Part shown: positions 1 through 9,011 of the stretch, piece after piece
How the letters are laid out: each line of letters begins with the position of its first letter
Numbering within the stretch: the first letter of the stretch is position 1
Origin: Auxenochlorella pyrenoidosa
Taxonomy: Eukaryota; Chlorophyta; Trebouxiophyceae; Chlorellales; Chlorellaceae
Length of the DNA stretch: 11,841 nt
Direction of reading: 5' to 3'
Assembly (NCBI GenBank): GCA_001430745.1
Contig: KQ482074.1
Location: forward strand, 241,048-252,888
Translations under genes and position numbers: made by a program
The notes under the pieces: model-generated
What the model saw: the letters and a program-made list of their open reading frames with translations, nothing else
Told to the model about the DNA's origin: nothing
Databases searched by the model: none

Positions 1-3000
1 CGGGCGGACCGGTCGGCGACTGGCGCGGCGGCGGCACCCCCGACAGCTGCAGCGTGGACAGCTGCTGGGTGCGCGGGTCCCAGCGCCGGATGAGGCTGTT
101 GTTGGTGTCCGCGACAAACAGCGAGCCTGCGGCGGCGAGGCATGCGGGGCGGTGAGGCGGTTGGGCTGCAACCGTGGAGGGGGCATGCGACAGCCCTGCG
201 CGTGAGCGCCTCCCCTGCTGGCCCTTGATTTCAGCCTCCCTGGCGCCCTAGGCGCTCGATCAACGCGTCTGAAGCACCTCCTCTGCAGACGGCCCCCGGC
301 GCTCACCGTTGGGGCCCAGAGCAAGGCCTCCGGGCTCCGACAGCTGCGCCGCGGCTGCCTGGCCGTCGGAGTACCCTGCGGCGCCGCTGCCCGCCAGCGT
401 GCGGATGCTGTTGCTGTCTGGCTGCAGCGCCTTGAGCCGGTGGTTGTAGCTGTCGGCCACAAAGACTGCAGGCGGTGGGGAGCGGGCGGACAGCGAGGTG
501 AATAGGGAGGGGCAGGCCGGCGGAGACCTGAGAAAGCGGGTGGGCGACCGCATGGGCATTGGGTTGAAGAAGGACCGGCCCGCCATGTGGGGCTTATCGG
601 CGGGGCGGGCTGCACAGCGGAACGTGGGAGCCATGGAGACCTTCTGCTGAGCAGCCCAGCGTGGTGCGTTGCCACCCAGCAGCAGCAGCGGGGGCGCTGC
701 CAGAGAAGCGGTCAGCATCCCCCACCTGTGCCATCGGGGGCGGCCAGCACAGCCAGGGGATGCTGCAGCAGGGCATCGCTGCCACTGCCGTCCTTGTCGC
801 CAAAGCTGCACGGGCAGGGCGGGCAAGGGAGGGGCTGTGTTGTGTGCAACACAAAATCCGGCATCTGAAGACAGCTTTGTTGAAGACTAAGACTTGGCAC
901 ACTGCCCCACACCCGTTACCGCTTCAGCTTTGAGAGTGCACCACTGTGCCTGCACACAACGCTGCGTTTTCTGTCCAAGCAGTGCACCCACAAAGGAGCC
1001 GAGGCCGGGCGCACCGGAACAGGTTGTCGCTGAAGAGCGGGTCGCCGCCCACGCAGGCCTGGCTGCCACCGCTGCGCAGGTCCAGCCGGCGAACTGTGCT
1101 GCTCTCGCTGTCTGCCAGGGGACAAAGGAGGGCCAAGGGAGGCGGGCGGGGCGCAGGTGGGCGGGCGTGCAAGCAGCCATGGCAGGGCGCAGCCGCATAG
1201 GCGGCGGCACCAGGCTGCAGCGCTGGGCCGCAGGCAGAGGGCGCTGCACTGTGGCACAGTCCCTCCCCCCAGATTTGCTCATGCAATACCAGGATCCTGG
1301 TGCAGGTTGCGGCCTGTAACACAGCAGCATGCAGAGGCTGGCCGGTTCGCTGGCGCCGCGGCTGGCCCCGGGCTGGCTCTAACAGACAGCTGGCGCGGTG
1401 CGGCGGCTCACCCGCCACAAAGAGCGCATCGCCACCGGGGGAGAGAGAGAGGCCGCTGGGCTGGGCCCACGAGGTGGTGAGGCCGCTGGTGCCGTTCTGG
1501 TTGCGCTCGTACCCGGTGCCGCTGAAGTTCTCTGCAGGGGGTGGGGGCCAGGCAAGGGGGCAGACCCGGGGAGGGGCCAGCGTCGTCTAGCAAACCGCGC
1601 TGGCTAGGGTGCTTCTTTGCGGCGTGCCAAGGGCGGCACAGGAGGGACCCTGCAGCAGACCAGGGTTGCTTGCTGGCAGCAGCAGGGTGGGTGACCGAGC
1701 ACGAAGACTTCCCTGCGACTTTGCTGCCTCAGTGAGCACCACGGCGGCTGCCTTGTGTGCTGGTGCTGCTGCCTGCTGCCCCTCGCTGCTGCTGCTCACC
1801 CGCCACCTTCGCCACGGTGTCGTACCGCCAGATCTGGTGCTGCCCCGCCATGGCGACGTACACGTACTGCTCAGTACTGCACATGGGGAGGGTGGGGCAA
1901 GGGGATGAGGCTCAGACCAGGCAGCTGGCGGACAAGACGGGCAGTAAAGGGGGGCCGCTGTGCGCAGTGGAGGGGGGCTGCTGGGTGTGAAGCGCACGAG
2001 GCAGCCTCGTGCGGTCGCGTCCCGCATGCAGGCCTCTCGTCACCTGTCCAGCGCCACATCCCAGGGCGAGTTGAGCAGCTGCGCTGGCCCTGAGCTGCCG
2101 CCCTTGTAGTCGCTCCCCTTGACACCGTTGCCTGCAGGCGCGCAGCAACCCAGCACTCAGCACCCCCGGCAGCAGGACCCCAGAGGAGCCAAGCCCTCGC
2201 CGGCTGACAGGTGATGGCCTGCCTATAGAATGAAGCAGCAGCAGGTAAGGCGGGCCGCCTTTCTGGCACGCCAGCGTGGGCAGGCCAGGTGGGGGCGCTG
2301 CAGCGTGCCATTCTGCGCTGGTGCACAGCGCCGCATCGTGGCCGGGGCGCACCTGCCAGCGTGGTCACTGTCTTGCGGCGCAGGTCAATCTCACGCAGCG
2401 CGTGAGCCTCTGTGTCCGCCACGTACAGGCAGTCACGCTGCGCCAGGGGGAGGGTGGCAGAGGCATGGTGGGGCTTGCCGGAGCGCGGCGCGGAGCTGGC
2501 AGGCTGGCATGGGCGCTGCGACGCACCGCACAAGATCAGCCTGCCCAGTGGGTGAGGCCCGTGCAGTGGCACGCTTTGTGCAGCTGCTTCGCGCCCGCGG
2601 CGGGTGCGGGGGCAGGTTGCCCGGCGGCGCACCTTGGGGCTGTAGGCCAGGCCCTGTGGGCGGTAGAAGGCAGCCGCCTCGTAGCTGCCGTCCACCAGGC
2701 CCGCTGCGCCGCACCCCACCTGGTCCAAAAAGCGTCCCTGCAGGTCACGCGTGTGTGAGGTTGCCAGGTGTGGGCGTTACAGGGACAGCGGATTGTGCGT
2801 GCACGGGTTTGGTGTTTGTTGGGCACGTGGCGGGGAGCGGGGCAGCACAGGTGTGTGTTGACAGGCCGGCGCCGGTCCCAATCTGCAGGCCAGGCTGTGC
2901 GCAGCGGAGCGGGTAACTTCCCTGCTGGCGCCCCCTGGCTCGGCAAGCAGCGACCAGCGTAGGGCCCAGGCCAAGCACGGCGTGCCCCCTCCCGCTGCAC

Positions 3001-3185
3001 GGTGCCGGCAGCCAGGCCAGCCTCTCCCCTGCCCTGCCCTGCTGTGCTGCCCTGCCCAGCGCTGCTGCCCCGCTGCCCTGCCCTGCCCTGCCCTGCAAGC
3101 ACCTGCAGGTCTGTGATGACGATGCGGTTGTTGGAGGAGTCGGAGATGAACAGCCGGTTGCCCGCCAAGTCGGTGGCCAGCTTGC
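1..3185 (-). other. NHL beta-propeller of the SOQ1-type protein (exons 15-24), continuing off window
   Basis: Residues about 667-1000 hold six NHL-type blades. Each is marked by a phrase of the type LFVADxxNxxIRxx[85 protein letters not shown] and [17 protein letters not shown]. The third blade departs from the usual VAD core, as it does in the plant protein. Six phrases fit a six-bladed propeller, usually a protein-binding platform. After the last blade the frame reads a Pro-rich stretch and leaves the window at base 1. The plant protein has a further C-terminal domain there, which cannot be judged here. Confidence 0.93.
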
Positions 3186-6100
3186 CTGCACATGGCAGCC
3201 GGCAAGTGGGTTAGGCGTTGCGGGCCCGCACACGGCAGCAGGCGCGGGTATCGTCCCCGAAAGACAGCGCTACACGCTGCTTGTCGCAAGCCACCGGGAG
3301 CAGCCACACATGCAGCCACTCGGAAGAGGGCGCTGGGATCGCCGACGGTAGGTGACGAAGGCCCATGGGGCGCCACTCTGGGGAGGCCATCTGGAGCTGC
3401 TGGCACCACACTTCATCCAGTGTTGGTATCTCGATCAGACTGAGCATGTACATTGAAAATTTTTAAAGGCAAACCCCAATGGTTGCCGTGACGCAAGCGG
3501 CGGCGCCGCACCCGGGAAGCGCAGCGGCGAGGCCGCCAGGCGCGGGTCGCGGTCGCGCTCCAGCGCCTCTGGCAGAGGCGAGTTGTCCAGCAGGCCCTGC
3601 TCGCCGTACAGCTCCAGGCAGGCGGCCAGGATGTCGTCCAGGTCCTGGCGGTGGCCCTCGCCTGCGTGTGGGTGGGTGGGGTGAGTGATTGGATGGTGGG
3701 GTGGGGTGGGGGTCGCCGTGTGGGTTGGGTGGGTGATTGGACGGGTGGGGTGGGGGTGGGGGTCGGGGTCGGGATCGCACAGGTGGTTCGAGAGCATGCG
3801 CCAGCCAACAGGGCAGCGGGGGTGTGCACGCAGCGGCCCGGCCTGCTTGAGAGCGCTGCGGCGCGCTGTGCAGGCCTGCCATGGGGCGGGGAACAAGACA
3901 GGGAGGCGCGGCCGCGGCAGTGCGGGCAGCCAGCGGGCTGCGGCGGACTGCGGGGGGCGCCTCGCATGAGAGCACGTGCCCTGAAGCCAGCTAGGCACCA
4001 GGCAAGAAACGGGGAAAACAGCCGGAGGAAGCGGGCCGCGGGTCCCCGCCCACCTGCCAGCATGGCAATCAGCTTGCCCTGCGGGCTAACCACCGCCAGG
4101 GTGGGCCAGGAGGACACGCCCAGCTGGCGCCACATCGTCATGGCGCCGTCGTTCACCACCGGGTGCGTCACCTCGTACCGAAGCACTGCAGGCAGCGAGG
4201 GCGGGCGGGGAGACAAGGGTCGACCATGTGCGGGAGCGCCTAATTGCAGGGAGCCGGGGGCTGTGCATCGGATCGACGTCATGAATGCCACAGCGCGCAC
4301 CCCCGCATGCAGCGTGCCTGCGCCAACGCTGGCCTCACGCCGCCTCGCGAGACCAGCCGCCAGCACACACCCCTCGCACACAGCCCTCGGCATGCAGCGG
4401 CGGCAATCAAAACCAGGCCCACCCGCGTTGCGGATGGCCTCCAGGTCCTTCTCGTTGTCAAACTTGGCAGAGTGCACGCCCACCACCGCCACGGGCGCGC
4501 CGGCGTACTTGCGCTCCAGGAAGGCCAGGTCGGGCAGGACGTGCATGCAGTTGATGCTGCAGCGGGGTCGTGGCGGCGCGGCAGGCGGGACGGTGAGCAG
4601 GTAGGCGCCAATACGTGTTTGCCAAGAGGCCTCCGAGCACCAGGGCAGCAGTCATGCGCAGCACGCAGGCGCAGGTGCCAACGATGGTGCGCACCGCCTG
4701 TGATGCCTGCCAACAAGCATGCGCAACTCAACCAGTCGGCCCTGAAAACACGCCGAGCAGGAGGCAGGCAGGCAGGCCCGGCGCTAGCAGCCCCACCAGC
4801 AGAGCGTCCAGAAGTCGAGCAGCACCACCTTGCCGCGCAGCTCCCGCGACAGCTTCAGGGGGGGCGCATTCAGCCAGTCCAGGCCGGCAGGGAACTCGGG
4901 CACCTGCTGCATGCCGCCGCGCTTCTCCATGTCTGCGGCAGGGCCGGTGGGCAAAGGGGGGCACGGGTGGTTGGGCGAGGTCGAGGGCAAGGCAGGCGGC
5001 GCTGAAAAGGCGCAGCTGGATGGGCCCAGTTCCTTGGCAGCAGCAGTCCCGTCGCGTCACCCTGCTGGCCGACTTGCCAAGCAAGAGCACGCGGTGTAGC
5101 CAGCTGCTTGCCAGCGCGTGGGTCGCCGCCTGGCGTCACTGGACCAACACAGCAGGGATGATGCTGCGCAGCAGCATCGGCGGCAGCGGCACCAGCATCA
5201 GAGCGTGTTGAGCCACACAGTGGGTCACAAACCTGCGATGTAGCGCTTGAAGGCTGCCACCCGCCCCTCGTCCGCTGGGGCCTGGGCTGGCAGCTGCGCC
5301 TGCGGCAGGAGCGCGTTCAGCAGCGCCTTCGGGCTTGCGTAGGACAGGCTCTGCAGGGGGGGTTCGGGACAGGTTGGCGGGGGGTGAAGGGCAGGGGAGG
5401 GAGTGGCGCCAGCGAAGCCCATATGGGCATTGTCTGCTGGCCAGGTGTTTTGTTGAGGGAGGCAGGGTGAATGCATGCGTTGCAGCACTTGCAGCAGGGG
5501 GTCTTGGGAGAGCAGGGCTCCGAGCCACGAGGCCCGCCACCATGCTGCGGACCTTTCGAAAATACTGCCAGCCGCTTGCCACATACGCAATGATTGCCAG
5601 CTGGATCAGCGTGGGCACATGGTACCGCAGCAAGAAGCGCCGGATACCCGGGTCATGCTGCAGCCAGGAGGCAGGCAGGCGGGGCGGGTGGGCCTCACCT
5701 GCCTGTGGGCGACTCGCCTCGCAGCAGCAGCAGGCCCCCACACCCTGGCTCTGGCTGTGTGGGGCAGCCAGACCTATTTGCATCAAAAACAAGCGCTCGC
5801 GCCCCGGGCCTGCCCACCTGCGCGCGCGAAATGCCCACGTACAGGCTCGCAAAGGCGGCCCCCAGGGAGCCAAACTTGAGCAGCTCCCGCCGCGTGGTGC
5901 GGTACCCTGCCGGCAACTGCACGGTACCTTCCAGCCAGCCCTCCTCGCGGCTGCTGGTGGAGGCAGGAGCCGCAGGTGCCCCACCGCTGGTGGAGGCCGC
6001 CGGTGCGCTGGGGCCCTGGCCGCCCTGCGGTTGTGGGCAGCAGGCCAGCAAAACGGAGCATGGAGGGCGGCGTTGCACAACAGCTGCCGCGGCGGTACCA

Positions 6101-8775
6101 GGACTGACCACCTGCCAGCAGGAGCCAGGCGAACGTCAGAAGCATAGGTGGTGCTGCGACTGCAGCAGAGCATGCGGTGTGCACCTGTGGGGAACAACCG
6201 CAGTACCGCAGCAAATCCGCTTGCAAGCACGACGGATGCACGAGGGCTGTGAGTGCAGCAGGGGCGGGCCTGACGACGCCGAGAGCATAGGGTCAGGTCA
6301 AGCCCGGTGCTGTACCTGCTGCGCCTGCTGTGCATGCTGCGCCAGCCTCAGCCCCCTGATGTCCTCCACCGTGATGTGCTTGATGCTGGGCTGGATCCAG
6401 TCTGGGGCAGCCGCCTGCATCGCCTCTGGCGCCAGGCTGGTGGTGACGCCAATCACGCGCATGCCTGCCAGGGGGTGCCAACTTGCGGCGAGTACTCGGC
6501 CCTTAGGCGCGAGGTGCCACGAGGCAGTGCCAGGGCCTCGCAGCAGTGCGCAGGCAAAGGGTGGCAGTCGGCCAGCCGCGCAGTGCTTGCTGGCACCACC
6601 GCGGCGCAAGTGCTGCGCTGCGCAGTACCCAAGGGACCTCAAGGCCCTGCTCATGCGCTGTGCAGGTCAGCACCCACATGCCTGCTGCACCCCACCCCCT
6701 GGCTCGACTGATGGCGCGGGTGCATCAGGTTTGTCACCCACCTGCTGCACGTGCCGCCTGCACGCCTGCCACTGCATCCTCGATCACAACACAGTTGTCC
6801 GGGTGAATGCCCAGCTGCGATGCAGCCGCCAGGAAAATGTCTGCGCAGGGCAGACCCGGGCAAGCGGGCGTCAGGGTGGGTGCGGCTGGCAGCATTGCCT
6901 GCTGGGCAGTGAGCGACGGCAGCGTCTGGAGCGGGCAGGGCGACCCCCCGCCGCACTGCGGCTACGCTGTCCCGGCAAAACACAAGAAACAGCTTGCCGT
7001 GAAGGTCCGGCTGCGCATGCACCGTGCGCAGCCTGAGTGCACCCCGCAAGGGCGCGGCCCCCAGGCTGGAACCGGGCTGGCAGGGCACCCACCGGGCGAG
7101 GGCTTGAGCCGCTCAAGGGCGTCTGCCGACACAATGGTGTCAAACAGATCAAGAGGGATCTCGGCGGCTGCCAGACTGGCATGCACCTGCACAAAGCAGG
7201 CAGTGGAGGGCAGCGGCACGTGGGCAAGGCAGGAGCGGTTGGCATGGAGCAGGCCAGAGGCAAGGCGAAGCGGTGTGCGGGTGCCCTGGGCAGGCAAGGC
7301 GAGCACGCATGAGCCAGCATCCCTGCGCTGCAGCTCTTCTCTGGTAGGGGCACTGGAGGCGGCGGCCATCAAGCGCCACCCCAGCCTGCTGCACGCCGCC
7401 CCAAGCCCAGCTGCTCCACAATTCACTGGCTCTGCTCGGAGCAGGGCACATATCTGCCTGCTGCAGGCGCCCCCGTGCACGCCCCCCCCTGCGCTATGCC
7501 AGCACCGGCGCCAGGTGCCAGCTGCCGCCAGCTGTCACCCACCTTGACCAGATCGGCGCTGGAGGCCACAGCAGTCTTCAGGCCCGCTGCCCGGCACGCC
7601 TCCACGAGCTGCCGCGCCCCCTCGTGCCCAATGCCCATGCCTGGCTTCGCATACTTTGCCATGTAGATCTGCAGCAGGCGCAGAAGCGGCCCCAGCGTGG
7701 TGATCGCGACTGCGCACGCCAACCTTGCCAGCGACAGCGGCAGCCGGCCCTGCCCAGGTGTGGAAGCCCAGTAATTTTTCCGAGGGGCAGCGCTGGCGCG
7801 TGGCAGCAGGTCGATGTGCCCAGGTAATCTCCTCGAGTAGGCAGCAGCGGCAGCGGTTGGGCAGAGGAGAACCGCGGCGCGCCGCCCCCAGCGCTTGCCT
7901 CGAAGAACTTGGCCTTGCATGACTCCAGCTCAAAGGGCGCGCCATACTTGGACGCCACGCCGCCTGCGCGGGGGGCCAGCACCCATAAGAGCGCCTCAGA
8001 CACGCGCAAGCGCATGTGCCTGGTGGCTCGTGGGGCGCCCACACAGAGCCGGCCTCCCGCCTGGCTTCTCTGCCACCGCAGGCCTGGCGTGAAGCTCCTC
8101 CCACCGTCTGTCTGGCAGCGGGGCGAGAGGCCTGCCCCCCGGCGTGCGGGCCCTCACCCAGGAAGTTGGCTTCTCCGGTGCCGGTGAAGGGGATGAACTC
8201 ATCCGGGTGCACGGTGAGCCCGTAGAGCTCCGCCATCACCTCGCAGGCAGCCAGCCGGGACACCTCCTCGCTGTTACACAGCACGCCGTCCTGCGCAGGC
8301 GCGGCGGGGGTGGGGTGGGGGGGGGGCCGTTGAGGGGCGCCCTGGGCACACCGCCGCGCTCCACTGGCAAGGCGCATCACACTGCAGCCCAGCTGCCGTG
8401 CATGGCTCCAGCCCACATGCCCCACCCGCGGCCCAGCACGCAGCATTCACGACCACCATCTCTAACCGCCCTCCTCCTTGCTGCCACCCTTGCACCCAGG
8501 CCACCCACCATGTCAAACAGCACTGCCTTGACCTCTGCCGCCTCTGGTGGCGCCTGCACTGTGGCTGTGGCCGTCTCGCTGCTTCCGCTGCTGCGCAAGG
8601 GCTCGGACCCCCGAGCCTGCCGCTGCTGCGGCAGAGCTTCGCGCAGCCGCCGGCGCCCGCCCGCCTGCGCCAGCCTTCCCGTCGAGTGCGGCGCTGCAGC
8701 GTGCGACCTGCGGCCCTGAATCGGCTGGGGCCGATCCAGTGCCCTTGAGGTGCTGCACTTCTGCGGGAGGCCCAT
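1..8775 (-). CDS. SOQ1: SOQ1-type thylakoid protein (HAD + membrane + thioredoxin-like + NHL), 3' end off window
   Basis: In plants SOQ1 sits in the thylakoid membrane, with the HAD domain in the stroma and the thioredoxin-like and NHL domains in the lumen, and suppresses the slow antenna quenching qH. Exons, in gene order: 8775-8509, 8290-8158, 7963-7899, 7668-7543, 7186-7093, 6840-6742, 6464-6316, 6111-5818, 5657-5553, 5350-5233, 4932-4797, 4556-4423, 4185-4054, 3661-3512, 3185-3103, 2737-2633, 2437-2353, 2131-2044, 1876-1800, 1531-1412, 1111-1015, 805-726, 465-307, 126-1. All junctions keep phase, and the joined frame is open for 1007 residues. The start at 8775 is the first in-frame ATG after an in-frame TGA (8838-8836), has A at -3 and G at +4, and leads an Arg/Ser/Ala-rich N-terminus of about 80 residues that looks like a transit peptide. 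The Arabidopsis protein is about 1055 residues, so roughly the last 5-13% is missing here. An upstream non-coding exon cannot be excluded. Family identity is very secure; exact splice sites are inferred from sequence and family alignment recalled from memory. Confidence 0.95.
3027..3096. repeat. CCCTG/GCCCT pentamer-like repeat in SOQ1 intron 15
   Basis: The plus strand reads imperfect CCCTG units with interruptions such as GCTGTGCTG; the transcript side is therefore GGGCA-rich. The tract begins just inside the 5' splice site of a 365-bp intron. It is simple-sequence DNA of the kind common in chlorophyte introns, with no further function visible. Confidence 0.8.
3512..4932 (-). other. Thioredoxin-like domain of the SOQ1-type protein (exons 11-14)
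   Basis: Residues about 484-660 form a thioredoxin-like domain of the TlpA/ResA-related kind. The core strand GKVVLLDFW leads to the redox motif CCINC (Cys527, Cys528, Cys531), giving a Cys-Ile-Asn-Cys active pair. Cys528 is coded across the exon 11/12 junction. Further conserved parts are [15 protein letters not shown], a VVND segment, the cis-proline region SSWPTLAVV, and [12 protein letters not shown]. In plants this domain lies in the thylakoid lumen and both active-site cysteines are required for qH suppression. All key residues are present here, so redox activity is expected. Confidence 0.93.
3662..3774. repeat. G-rich degenerate repeat (C-rich in transcript) in SOQ1 intron 13
   Basis: The plus strand carries many GGGT, GGGGT and GGGTGGG runs. 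They are arranged as two diverged units of about 50-60 bp, each with a GTGATTGGA-like core (near 3682 and 3734). The array sits next to the 3' splice site of the 392-bp intron, the longest intron of the gene. The transcript side is C-rich and may serve as an extended pyrimidine tract. The template strand has enough G-runs to form a G-quadruplex. Confidence 0.8.
5233..6111 (-). other. Linker and membrane region of the SOQ1-type protein (exons 8-10)
   Basis: Exon 8 (residues 312-409) codes for a Ser/Pro/Ala-rich linker, then a twin-arginine-like stretch TTRRELLK (Arg385-Arg386) and a hydrophobic segment at about 391-406. Exon 9 (residues 410-444) codes for a second, stronger hydrophobic helix at about 423-442, between basic residues. 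Exon 10 begins [15 protein letters not shown], the conserved sequence that follows the single membrane helix in plant SOQ1. With exon 9 included the protein has two candidate helices; without it, it matches the plant layout with no gap. Exon 9 could instead end at 5541 (donor GTGGCG), adding four codons and keeping phase 0. Confidence 0.8.
6316..8526 (-). other. HAD-like hydrolase domain of the SOQ1-type protein (exons 1-7)
   Basis: Residues about 84-305 form a haloacid-dehalogenase-type phosphatase domain of the beta-phosphoglucomutase-like group. Motif I is FDMDGV, with the nucleophile Asp88 and the acid Asp90 on either side of the first intron. Motif II is the SSAD segment (Ser191/Ser192), motif III is Lys225 in RLKPSP, and motif IV is Glu249-Asp250 in VIEDAVAG. 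All catalytic positions are intact, so the domain should be active; its substrate is not evident from sequence. The segment from FFE into IYMAKYAKP matches the plant protein across an intron with a GC donor. In plants this domain faces the stroma and is reported to be dispensable for qH suppression; that is family knowledge, not seen here. Confidence 0.93.
7669..7898 (-). other. GC-AG intron in the HAD domain (intron 3)
   Basis: The exon ends with the codon for Glu155 in FFE and the next exon begins with the codons for IYMAKYAK, a join that matches the plant protein residue for residue in phase 0. The intron therefore starts GCAAGC rather than GT. No GT lies close enough to replace it without disturbing the conserved sequence. 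The acceptor is a normal CAG. GC donors with a downstream AAG-like context are the commonest non-GT class of U2 introns. Confidence 0.8.
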
Positions 8776-8873
8776 TCTGCCACTGGGCGAGAGCAAAGGG
8801 CGTGCCTCCCACCGTCCACGCCCTCCTGTGCGGGCTCACAAGGCCAAATGTGCCTCTCGGGGGCCGAGATCGC

Positions 8874-8879
8874 GACGTC
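8874..8879. promoter_or_regulatory. GACGTC palindrome, possible bZIP site
   Basis: Six-base ACGT-core palindrome about 95 bp upstream of the SOQ1-type start codon. It is one of two copies in the divergent promoter. A six-base site can arise by chance, so only the pairing and position make it notable. Confidence 0.35.
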
Positions 8880-8982
8880 TGGATGGATGGGGGCTCCTAG
8901 CGCGCTTTGAGCGCAGCAGGCCTGAGGCCAGACATCAGCTCAGCCCCGCCATCACTTGTCCTCTCCATTGCACGCATCCTTG

Positions 8983-8989
8983 TGACGTC
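8983..8989. promoter_or_regulatory. TGACGTC, possible bZIP (CRE-like) site
   Basis: A seven-base CRE-like element 22 bp upstream of the plus-strand start codon. It may lie within the 5' UTR rather than the promoter core, depending on where transcription starts. Confidence 0.35.
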
Positions 8990-9011
8990 CGCTCATCTCG
9001 CAGCAGCAGCC

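Larger units (their letters stand above)
8776..9011. promoter_or_regulatory. Divergent intergenic region, probable shared promoter
   Basis: The start codons of the SOQ1-type gene (minus) and the 150-residue membrane-protein gene (plus) are only 236 bp apart, so both 5' UTRs and promoters must lie here unless either has a non-coding first exon further away. No TATA box was seen. Two copies of the palindrome GACGTC occur at 8874-8879 and 8984-8989, the second inside TGACGTC. This is the ACGT-core site bound by plant and algal bZIP factors. That both genes encode apparent chloroplast proteins fits joint regulation, which is inference. Confidence 0.6.

Noticed and set aside
3651..4604. 317-codon plus-strand open frame with a Gly/Trp/Val-rich start
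   Set aside because: The odd composition comes from the G-rich intron repeat; the rest is antisense to the thioredoxin exons.
5136..6335. 399-codon open frame on the minus strand
   Set aside because: It contains exon 9 in frame but reads across introns and covers exon 8 in a wrong frame. High G+C makes stops rare, so long chance frames are expected.
5594..7036. 480-codon open frame on the plus strand
   Set aside because: It is antisense to exons of the SOQ1-type gene, has Cys/Arg/Pro-rich low-quality composition and shows no domain; it is a GC-driven shadow.
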